34,148 nucleotides of DNA from Hyphomicrobiales bacterium (GTDB taxonomy: Bacteria; Pseudomonadota; Alphaproteobacteria; Rhizobiales; Beijerinckiaceae), in contig JANXWK010000043.1 of NCBI GenBank assembly GCA_025351165.1, positions 1-34,148 on the forward strand, read 5' to 3'. A program made the translations under genes and the position numbers. The notes under the pieces are model-generated. The model was not told the origin of the DNA, searched no databases, and saw only the letters and a list, made by a program, of their open reading frames with translations. Shown here in pieces: positions 28,201 through 34,148 of the stretch (its first letter is position 1; each line of letters begins with the position of its first letter).

Positions 28201-29079
28201 TTACTGCTTTATTTTTTCTAGCTCTTTGCCCTTTTTCAAGTTTCTTGCAAAATGTTTAAAAGGCACGATCATTTGTCCAATAAAATCTTTTGGGAAATCT
28301 GGCTCACCATTACCATATTCTTGGGGCAACTTCCCTTCTGGCATATAAAAAGTGCCAAAAAACAAGTCCCAAAAGGAGAAAGTCGGTGAGTAGTTTTTCA
28401 TCCCGCCTTGATCTGGTGATGTGTGATGCCATCTATGAAATACAGGAGTTGCAATAACATATTTAAGCGGTCCCAGAGTCCAATTTAAATTGCTATGTAC
28501 AAAAGCTGCAGAAATAATGTCAAACGGCACCATCATTAAACTGACCTCTGGCGATATTCCAAGCACCATCATAAAAAATTTCACAATGCCAAATCTGAAA
28601 ATATTATCTATGGGATGAGCACGGTATGTGGTTGTCCAGTCCACATCTTCGGCAGAATGATGGACGGCATGAAAAGGCCACAGACTGTCAAAATGAAACA
28701 GGCGATGTGCCCAATATAGCAGGAAATCACTGCCAATTATATACACGGCAGCTTGAGCATAAAAAGGAAGGCCACTTAAAATTCCATGTCCATGTTTTAT
28801 ATATTCTGGCCATTCAGACATTGTAGACTGCCCCCAAAAGAGGAGCATAAAAATGATTGCAACCGCATTACCCAGATAAGGAAGCATCAAGGGAAGTAAA
28901 AACAGATAATGTGTATCTGCCATTAAATCGCGGCTTTTCCACCATGGCCTACCAGGATTGCATGCTTGATTTGAAAAACGGTTTATAATTGTAAAAAATG
29001 CGGCAAGTCCAAAAACATAGGGCAGCTGACCAATCATCGTTGTGCCAACTTTTTGAATTGCTGGTAATATAATATCCAT
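28201..29079 (-). CDS. Sterol desaturase / fatty acid hydroxylase family membrane protein
   Basis: 292 residues from the ATG at 29079 (GAGAG upstream); the longer frame to 29121 is not preferred. Four or five membrane helices. Seen: the histidine boxes of membrane diiron oxygenases, HRLFH (125-129), HAVHH (137-141) and HRWHH (215-219), with an additional HPID at about 155 and HSNLNW at 195. Family members hydroxylate or desaturate sterols, fatty acids or lipid headgroup chains using O2 and an external electron donor. The substrate here is unknown; bacterial members often modify ornithine or other lipids. It is followed by a ferredoxin-reductase-like gene on the same strand. Confidence 0.88.
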   Translation of the reverse strand: MDIILPAIQKVGTTMIGQLPYVFGLAAFFTIINRFSNQACNPGRPWWKSRDLMADTHYLFLLPLMLPYLGNAVAIIFMLLFWGQSTMSEWPEYIKHGHGILSGLPFYAQAAVYIIGSDFLLYWAHRLFHFDSLWPFHAVHHSAEDVDWTTTYRAHPIDNIFRFGIVKFFMMVLGISPEVSLMMVPFDIISAAFVHSNLNWTLGPLKYVIATPVFHRWHHTSPDQGGMKNYSPTFSFWDLFFGTFYMPEGKLPQEYGNGEPDFPKDFIGQMIVPFKHFARNLKKGKELEKIKQ

Positions 29080-29171
29080 TGCAGGCTCTCTTTTTTTAAA
29101 AAGTACAGCGTTATAAAACATTCAAATAATTAAAAATTCATACAATGTCAGACAGTATTCCTCTATTGTTC

Positions 29172-29200
29172 TTGAATATGATGCACGGTGTAACTATCAT
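29172..29200 (+). promoter_or_regulatory. Predicted sigma-70 promoter of the ErpA-like gene
   Basis: TTGAAT (29172-29177), a 17-bp spacer, TATCAT (29195-29200). The predicted start near 29207 leaves a leader of about 15 nt that contains the GGAG, supporting the ATG at 29222. Confidence 0.5.
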
Positions 29201-29221
29201 GGTTAAGCAATGGAGTTTTTT

Positions 29222-29551
29222 ATGGGCAATGAAATCCACATAACAGAAAATGCAGCCAAACGTGTCAACACTATTTTACAGGGCGAACCTGCGGGTTCCA
29301 TGCTGCGTGTAAGTGTTGAAGGTGGAGGATGTTCTGGTTTTCAGTACAAATTCGGTTTTGATACAGCCATGAGTGATGATGACGTTGCCATTGAGCGTGA
29401 CGGTGTCACAGTTTTGATTGATGCATTATCCGCTCCATTTCTGGAGGGAGCCAAAATTGACTTCGTGGATGACCTTATGGGTCAATCTTTCAAGATCATC
29501 AATCCCAATGCAACAGCATCATGTGGGTGTGGTACATCATTTTCGATTTAG
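29222..29551 (+). CDS. erpA: A-type iron-sulfur carrier (ErpA/IscA family)
   Basis: 109 residues from the ATG at 29222. GGAG lies in the preceding ATGGAG, and the open frame's earlier ATG at 29210 would use up that Shine-Dalgarno. Seen: the three conserved cysteines, C37 in EGGGCSGFQY and C101/C103 in SCGCG, plus DDLMGQSFKIINPNA. Role: receives 2Fe-2S or 4Fe-4S clusters and delivers them to apo-enzymes such as those of isoprenoid synthesis and respiration. Whether it is ErpA, IscA or SufA by function cannot be settled from sequence; the absence of isc or suf neighbours and the family resemblance favour ErpA. It is convergent with the glycosyltransferase genes. Confidence 0.88.
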   Translation: MGNEIHITENAAKRVNTILQGEPAGSMLRVSVEGGGCSGFQYKFGFDTAMSDDDVAIERDGVTVLIDALSAPFLEGAKIDFVDDLMGQSFKIINPNATASCGCGTSFSI

Positions 29552-29579
29552 ATTTTATTGTCTGCAAACGTTTAAGTTC

Positions 29580-30461
29580 TTAGTCTAATCCTTCTCGCGC
29601 CAAAGCGGTACGACCTCGTAAAAAATTCCAGGCGCCAGCAACAGACCCGCCATATCGTTCTATTTTATGAGTATTACCAGTTGGAAGAGCCAATAGATAT
29701 TTTAATGCATTTCTGGCTAAATTTTTGAATGATGGGTTAGGTAGCCCATATTTATGCGCCATATACCCCTCTGACCAAGCATAATGCCAACGGGTTTTAT
29801 AGTGTAGGCCTCTGGTAGGCTTGGATGATTTACCTTGTGCATGGCTGATGACTGCGTTGTGAACATATGTCACTGAATACCCTGCCTCAATAACACGACG
29901 ACAAAGATCATTATCTTCGTAGAACAGAAATATGTTGGGATCGAAGCCCCCAATCTGCAAAAACAGATCGCGGCGTATGAGGTAACAGGCACCTGACAAA
30001 AAGGGTGCGCAGCAATTTCCTACAGGTGTTACTTTTATACCTTTGATATTGTGCAAATAGGGCGCTGCCAGCGATTTTGTCGGGAAAAAAATACTGCCAT
30101 CAGAGGATAGGATGCGTGGACTGAGTATACCTGCGTCTGGATAAAGGTGGGCAGCTTCCAAAAGTGCTTCAACACTACCTTTTTCTACTATGGCATCTGG
30201 ATTGAGAAGCAGCAGATAATCAAAATTCGCAGCAGCATGAGAACCAATATTCATACCACGTCCAAAACCCTGATTTTGTGGATTGGATATTAGTTTTGCT
30301 CCATGAGCTTCTGCAATTTTGCAGGAATTGTCAGTTGAGGCATTATCAACCACAATAGCCCCCACACCCTCCGCTTGAAGAGCATCAAGACATGCAGGCA
30401 AAACATCACCGCTCTCAAAAGATACAATAACTGCTGTTACGGACTGGTTTAGAGCACTCAT
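29580..30461 (-). CDS. Family 2 glycosyltransferase, rhamnosyltransferase-like
   Basis: 293 residues, no membrane helix. Seen: the nucleotide-sugar-binding start TAVIVSFESGD, VVDNASTDNS at 37-46, NQGFGRGMNIG, LLLNPDA (84-90) as the DxD-equivalent region, and LFYEDNDLCRR with the catalytic acid. This pattern is that of rhamnosyl- and related transferases of O-antigen or exopolysaccharide assembly at the cytosolic face of the inner membrane. Sugar and acceptor are unknown. It overlaps the upstream glycosyltransferase by 4 bp (ATGA), so both are translated together. Confidence 0.88.
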   Translation of the reverse strand: MSALNQSVTAVIVSFESGDVLPACLDALQAEGVGAIVVDNASTDNSCKIAEAHGAKLISNPQNQGFGRGMNIGSHAAANFDYLLLLNPDAIVEKGSVEALLEAAHLYPDAGILSPRILSSDGSIFFPTKSLAAPYLHNIKGIKVTPVGNCCAPFLSGACYLIRRDLFLQIGGFDPNIFLFYEDNDLCRRVIEAGYSVTYVHNAVISHAQGKSSKPTRGLHYKTRWHYAWSEGYMAHKYGLPNPSFKNLARNALKYLLALPTGNTHKIERYGGSVAGAWNFLRGRTALAREGLD

Positions 30462-31528
30462 CCTGTGTAGCTTTCAGTTGCCCAGGGAAAATCGCCGTTC
30501 CACACATCACCAAAAGTTTGTGCAATTATATAATCGGCTACTTTTTGCGACGAAAACCGTGTGTGAAATGCTTCATGCCCTGCCCCCGCAATTCTCATTC
30601 GCTCTTGCGGGTTGGCAACAAGCCACTCAACTTTCTCGCGCGCATCCTGTGGGTTGGTGAAAGACAAAAACTCCTTGCCATCACACATGATTATATCAAG
30701 CCTGAATTCTTTTGGTGTCATCACTACCAGCCCATTGCCGCCATAATGCGAGATACGGTCTGATGAGTAGCACGACATGAGTTCTGCTGAACTTATACCC
30801 TCAAACGCAGCGCCTGCTTTTAGAGACAGGTTCAATCCAATTTTGGCATCTGTAATCAGATTAAAATAAGCCTGGCCAAAAGTCTGGGTACCACCATGAA
30901 CACCTATGGAAAACACGCGCAGGGCAGCATTTCGCTCAATTTCCTGCACAGTTTCCAGGCGGTAATCCTGCGTTTTCATTTCATGGGTTGGGCGACGCGA
31001 ATAAATCGCATCAAAATTTTGATTGTCATGACAATGGGCCTCACCCATCTCAATGCCGCAATCTACAGGGTTGGGTATGAAACTGGCTGGCGATTGTTTT
31101 GTGCCAATCAAGTTCAGTGCTCTGCCAGCTGTTGTCAAAAAACTATGGTCAACCACACTGTTGCGATACCGCATATGTGGAATTGTAAGTGTATTATGGA
31201 GCGCATCTACCCGCACTTCTACAATACGTTTTCGTGGATACTGCGCTTTAATATCATGCAGTGTTTCATTAGCAATCAGATCAGCGTGGCATAAAACAAT
31301 CAAATGCGGATCGTAGTTGCGCACATAATCCTTGAACAACATATTAACCTTGCGCTTCCCAAGCCAGCGGGAGCGAAACGGCGAGGCACTGCGTGCAATA
31401 TCTCTGTCTGAAAAAAATTCAACACCATGCCCTGCCCTGACAAAACCGTTATGCAGCTTTTGTGCTGTACCATAAAACCAGCCGCCTTTGGTTTTTAGAG
31501 AGGAATACGAGGCAAGAAGGATACGCAT
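30458..31528 (-). CDS. Glycosyltransferase, CgeB/GT1-like
   Basis: 356 residues. Seen: an N-terminal Rossmann start MRILLASYSS, KGGWFYGTAQKLHNGF, a middle region IVEVRVDALHN, and a C-terminal half with GVHGGTQTFGQAYFNLITDAKIGLNL, SSAELMSCYSSDRISHYGGNGL and FLSFTNPQDAREKVEWLVANP. The latter is the CgeB/glycosyl-transferase-like C-terminal domain in which an acidic/Asp-rich turn and FTNPQDA contact the sugar nucleotide. Likely a retaining GT-B enzyme of surface polysaccharide or glycoprotein assembly; substrate unknown. The start ATG has no Shine-Dalgarno and very AT-rich upstream DNA. It forms an operon with the downstream family 2 transferase. Confidence 0.75.
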   Translation of the reverse strand: MRILLASYSSLKTKGGWFYGTAQKLHNGFVRAGHGVEFFSDRDIARSASPFRSRWLGKRKVNMLFKDYVRNYDPHLIVLCHADLIANETLHDIKAQYPRKRIVEVRVDALHNTLTIPHMRYRNSVVDHSFLTTAGRALNLIGTKQSPASFIPNPVDCGIEMGEAHCHDNQNFDAIYSRRPTHEMKTQDYRLETVQEIERNAALRVFSIGVHGGTQTFGQAYFNLITDAKIGLNLSLKAGAAFEGISSAELMSCYSSDRISHYGGNGLVVMTPKEFRLDIIMCDGKEFLSFTNPQDAREKVEWLVANPQERMRIAGAGHEAFHTRFSSQKVADYIIAQTFGDVWNGDFPWATESYTG

Positions 31529-31689
31529 TTAAAATAAATTTCATTGTCATAATTGTCATTCAAAATCAGGCCTAAGCAATAGAGCTACCATCATTCTGAA
31601 GCAAGTTAACTTTTTCAGCAAAAATTGACATTTGCAGACCAGCATAGTTGGTTTACATGCAGTTAAATAAGAACTTCAATAGGCGGGTA

Positions 31690-33237
31690 ATGATGACACT
31701 GAACACAGCAGAACGCGATGGAATGGTTTTGGTTGGCAAATCTGTTAAAGACGGCAAATCTTTCAAAGAGAGCAAATCTGATAAATATGAATATTTGACA
31801 CTCAAATATGCAAATCGGCATGGTCTGGTTACTGGCGCAACAGGCACAGGCAAAACAGTTACTTTGCAAACACTGGCTGAAGGATTGTCAAGTCAAGGCA
31901 TTAGTGTATTTGCTGCCGATATTAAAGGTGACCTTTCTGGCCTTTCCATGATGGGAGACAGCAAGGATATTTTTGTTAAACGCTCAGCCCAATTGGGTCT
32001 AACCTATTCACCAAATCAGTTTCCTGTTGTGTTTTGGGATTTATTTGGGCAACAGGGTCACCCTGTTCGCACCACCATATCTGAAATGGGACCATTGCTG
32101 TTAGCGCGTTTATTGCAGCTGAACGATACGCAGGAAGGTGTTTTGAATATTTTATTCAATTATGCCGATAAAAATGGTCTTTTGCTTTTAGACATAAAAG
32201 ACTTGCGCTCATTATTGGCAGAATTTGGTAGCAATAAAGATTTGCAGCAGGAAGTTCAGTCAACCTATGGCAATATCAGTTCGGCCAGCATAGGCGCAAT
32301 TCAAAGACAGTTGCTAGTTTTGGAGAACCAGGGCGCGAACCAGTTTTTTGGGGAACCTGCACTCGATATTCAAGATTTTCTACGTAAAAGCCCTGATGGG
32401 CGCGGCGTAATCAATATTCTTTCCGCTGACAAGCTCATGCAGTCGCCCATGCTATACGCCACTTTTTTGCTTTGGCTGTTGTCAGAGCTGTTTCAGGTTT
32501 TACCAGAGGTCGGCGATCTGCCACAGCCCAAACTCGTGTTCTTTTTTGATGAGGCGCATTTGCTGTTTAACGATGCGCCCAAACCATTATTGAACGCGGT
32601 TGAACAGGTTGTGCGCCTCATTCGTTCCAAAGGGGTTGGTATTTACTTTGTAACGCAAAACCCACTGGATGTGCCTGATACTGTGCTTGGACAATTGAGC
32701 AACCGTGTGCAGCACGCGCTTCGTGCCTTTACACCGCGTGATCAGAAAGCGGTGCAGGCAGCGGCTTCAACATTCAGGCAGAACCCAGAGTTTAATACAG
32801 CAGACACTATTACGCAGCTTGGGGTTGGAGAAGCTTTGATTTCTATGTTGCTGCCAGATGGCACACCAGAGATGGTGTCTCGCAGTTACATCAAACCACC
32901 TTCTGCTCGGGTTGGGCCTGTCAATCCGCAGGAGCGCGCTGCGATTATGGCAAATTCTGGTCTTGGCGGAAAGTATAACACGCTGGTGGATCGGGAAAGC
33001 GCCTATGAGACACTTCTCAAGCGCCATGAACCACAACAAGCAGAAGGTGGAATTGGCGGTATGCTTGGCGGGTTGTTTGGCTCTGCCGTTGCATCAAGCA
33101 AATCAAAGCGGGCTGCACCTGCCTCCATGGCAGAAAAAATGGTGACCTCTGCTGCAAGAAGTGTCGCCTCCAGCGTGGGACGGCAAATTGGCAGTGCCAT
33201 TATTCGTGGGGTATTTGGCGCCATATTCAAACGGTGA
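31690..33237 (+). CDS. HerA-like/DUF853 ATPase (YjgR-type)
   Basis: 515 residues from the ATG at 31690, which has AGGCGG a few nt upstream. The open frame begins at a TTG (31648) that coincides with a promoter-like -10 (TTGACA at 31625-31630, 17-bp spacer), so the later start is preferred. Seen: Walker A GATGTGKT (49-56), Walker [10 protein letters not shown] (282-290), a sensor-like FVTQNP, an arginine-finger region [12 protein letters not shown], and a C-terminal Gly/Ser/Ala-rich tail ending in a hydrophobic helix. The family belongs to the FtsK-HerA superfamily; its cellular role is poorly defined. No NurA-type nuclease lies nearby, so a HerA-NurA role is not supported. Confidence 0.85.
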   Translation: MMTLNTAERDGMVLVGKSVKDGKSFKESKSDKYEYLTLKYANRHGLVTGATGTGKTVTLQTLAEGLSSQGISVFAADIKGDLSGLSMMGDSKDIFVKRSAQLGLTYSPNQFPVVFWDLFGQQGHPVRTTISEMGPLLLARLLQLNDTQEGVLNILFNYADKNGLLLLDIKDLRSLLAEFGSNKDLQQEVQSTYGNISSASIGAIQRQLLVLENQGANQFFGEPALDIQDFLRKSPDGRGVINILSADKLMQSPMLYATFLLWLLSELFQVLPEVGDLPQPKLVFFFDEAHLLFNDAPKPLLNAVEQVVRLIRSKGVGIYFVTQNPLDVPDTVLGQLSNRVQHALRAFTPRDQKAVQAAASTFRQNPEFNTADTITQLGVGEALISMLLPDGTPEMVSRSYIKPPSARVGPVNPQERAAIMANSGLGGKYNTLVDRESAYETLLKRHEPQQAEGGIGGMLGGLFGSAVASSKSKRAAPASMAEKMVTSAARSVASSVGRQIGSAIIRGVFGAIFKR

Positions 33238-33246
33238 ATTGATTGG

Positions 33247-33273
33247 AATAAGCTCATGCGGTGAGCTTATTTT
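33247..33273 (+). terminator. Strong intrinsic terminator after the HerA-like gene
   Basis: AATAAGCTCA-TGCGG-TGAGCTTATT, a perfect 10-bp stem with 5-nt loop, continuing into TTTTAG, 9 nt after the stop codon. Confidence 0.85.
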
Positions 33274-33277
33274 AGTA

Positions 33278-33306
33278 GTCATTGCGAGCGAAGCGCGGCA
33301 ATCCAG
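33278..33306 (+). repeat. Short palindromic dispersed-type repeat
   Basis: The 29 bases hold ATTGC and GCAAT arms around an inner GCG-AAG-CGC, beginning GTCATTGCGAGCG and ending GGCAATCCAG. Similar 'cattgcgagcgaagcg..gcaat' units are familiar as high-copy intergenic repeats in several bacterial genomes. Only one copy is in this window, so its status as a repeat rests on resemblance. Confidence 0.55.
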
Positions 33307-33329
33307 ATAAAAATTAGGTAATTATATAC

Positions 33330-33358
33330 TTGACAGACCCAATTAAAATGCGTAAAAT
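33330..33358 (+). promoter_or_regulatory. Near-consensus sigma-70 promoter of the transposase
   Basis: TTGACA (33330-33335) and TAAAAT (33353-33358) with an exact 17-bp spacer; predicted start near 33365, with AAGAGG as Shine-Dalgarno before the ATG at 33386. Confidence 0.75.
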
Positions 33359-33385
33359 TATCTTAACTTAAAAAGAGGTAAGATT

Positions 33386-34148
33386 ATGATAAAGGCATTC
33401 AACAGTTTATTGGAATTGATTAAGGTATTTCCCGACGAACAAACTTGTATTGCGCATTTTACATCATTGCGTTGGGCTGTTAAAAAGTATTGCCCGAATT
33501 GCGGCGGTGAGAAAATATATCATTTTTCTGACGGTAAAACGCATAAATGCGGTATGTGCCGTAAAAAATTCAGCATTCGCGTTGGTACTATATTTGAAGA
33601 CTCAAAAGTACCTTTTCAAAAATGGTTTATGGCTATTTATTTAACAACTTCTCACAAAAAAGGCATTTCAAGTATTCAATTATCGAAAGATATTGATGTT
33701 ACACAAAAAACGGCGTGGTTTATGCTGCATCGTTTGCGTCATGCCAGCCAAACTAAATCATTCAATACGCCATCATTAGGCGGTTCAGGAAAAATTGTTG
33801 AGATTGATGAGACTTACATTGGTGGTAAAGAGAAAAACAAACACGCTCATAAACGCACCAAGGGAAGTCAAGGTCGCTCAACCAAAACAAAAGCCGCTGT
33901 ACTTGGTATGATTGAACGCGGCGGCGAACTTCGTTCTTTTAAAGTGAACAATACTGCCGCATATTCGATTATGCCAATCATTGCCTCTAACATCAGTCAC
34001 AACACAAATATTATGACTGATGAGGCGCGAGCATACAACCATTTGCCAAAATTTTATGCACACCAAACAATCAATCACAGCCAGCATGAATATGTTTGTG
34101 GATTGGCTCATACAAACACTATTGAGGGTGCATGGTCTCATTTTAAGC
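33386..34148 (+). CDS. IS1595-family transposase, truncated by the window end
   Basis: 254 codons are visible, open to the last base. Seen: an N-terminal zinc ribbon YCPNCGG (38-44) with CGMCRKKF (61-68), then GTIFEDSKVPFQKWF and KKGISSIQLSKDI (HTH), and the DDE core: EIDETYIGGK with the first Asp, IMTDEARAYNHL with the second, and HTNTIEGAWSHFK with the last acidic residue region. This is the ISXO2/IS1595 layout. No frameshift or stop is present in the visible part, so it may be active. The 3' end, terminal inverted repeats and target duplication are outside or cannot be defined here. Confidence 0.9.
   Translation, partial: MIKAFNSLLELIKVFPDEQTCIAHFTSLRWAVKKYCPNCGGEKIYHFSDGKTHKCGMCRKKFSIRVGTIFEDSKVPFQKWFMAIYLTTSHKKGISSIQLSKDIDVTQKTAWFMLHRLRHASQTKSFNTPSLGGSGKIVEIDETYIGGKEKNKHAHKRTKGSQGRSTKTKAAVLGMIERGGELRSFKVNNTAAYSIMPIIASNISHNTNIMTDEARAYNHLPKFYAHQTINHSQHEYVCGLAHTNTIEGAWSHFK

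Noticed and set aside
30896-31294. 132-codon plus-strand frame opposite the CgeB-like gene
   Set aside because: Shadow frame; the minus strand forms a coherent operon with 4-bp overlap.
31690-33237. HerA-NurA-type DNA repair or anti-phage defence system
   Set aside because: The ATPase is of the widespread DUF853 type, and no nuclease or other defence gene lies beside it.

Overview
The window is a 34-kb chromosomal segment, mostly core genome, from an AT-rich alphaproteobacterium. The evidence is the gene order rpsB-tsf-pyrH-frr-uppS-cdsA-dxr-rseP-bamA-lpxD-fabZ on the minus strand, a CcrM-type GANTC methylase next to rnhB, an hflK-hflC-DUF2065 cluster, and an S2 protein with the C-terminal helix-hairpin-helix extension known from many Hyphomicrobiales-like alphaproteobacteria. 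The order-level placement is an inference; genus and species cannot be fixed from the sequence alone.

Layout. 1-1515 (+): the end of an AlkB-type DNA repair dioxygenase, then a class III omega-amino-acid aminotransferase. 1517-5558 (-): ccrM, rnhB and a membrane family 2 glycosyltransferase with an MshEN-like N-terminal domain. This last gene is divergent, across about 415 bp of AT-rich DNA, from a membrane GGDEF-EAL protein (5974-7569, +). 7692-10010 (-): hflK, hflC and a small DUF2065 membrane protein. 10264-11643 (+): a Tat-exported multicopper-oxidase-fold protein that has lost most copper ligands. 11651-12448 (-): an exported creatininase-family protein. 12449-14769 (+): a DEAD-box RNA helicase behind a roughly 190-nt leader with hairpins, three consecutive inverted repeats, and tRNA-Lys(CUU).

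14802-26709 (-) is the large envelope and translation cluster: ribosomal protein S2, EF-Ts, UMP kinase, ribosome recycling factor, undecaprenyl-diphosphate synthase, CDP-diglyceride synthase, DXP reductoisomerase, the RseP protease, BamA, LpxD and FabZ. It couples translation capacity to isoprenoid, phospholipid, lipid A and outer-membrane assembly. It is punctuated by hairpins: a leader structure before rpsB, a stem between rpsB and tsf, and an intrinsic terminator just before pyrH. The usual next genes (lpxA, lpxB) are absent after fabZ.

26875-29079 (-): a diiron fatty acid/sterol hydroxylase-like membrane protein and a ferredoxin-reductase-like flavoprotein. 29222-29551 (+): an ErpA/IscA-type Fe-S carrier. 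29580-31528 (-): two overlapping glycosyltransferase genes. 31690-33237 (+): a HerA/DUF853 ATPase with a strong terminator. This is followed by a short dispersed-type palindromic repeat and an IS1595-family transposase with a near-consensus promoter, cut by the window edge.

No CRISPR array, prophage or toxin-antitoxin pair was found. The points most worth a second look are the possible c-di-GMP/glycosyltransferase pair at 3453-7569, the copper-ligand-poor multicopper oxidase, and the structured leaders before the helicase and rpsB.
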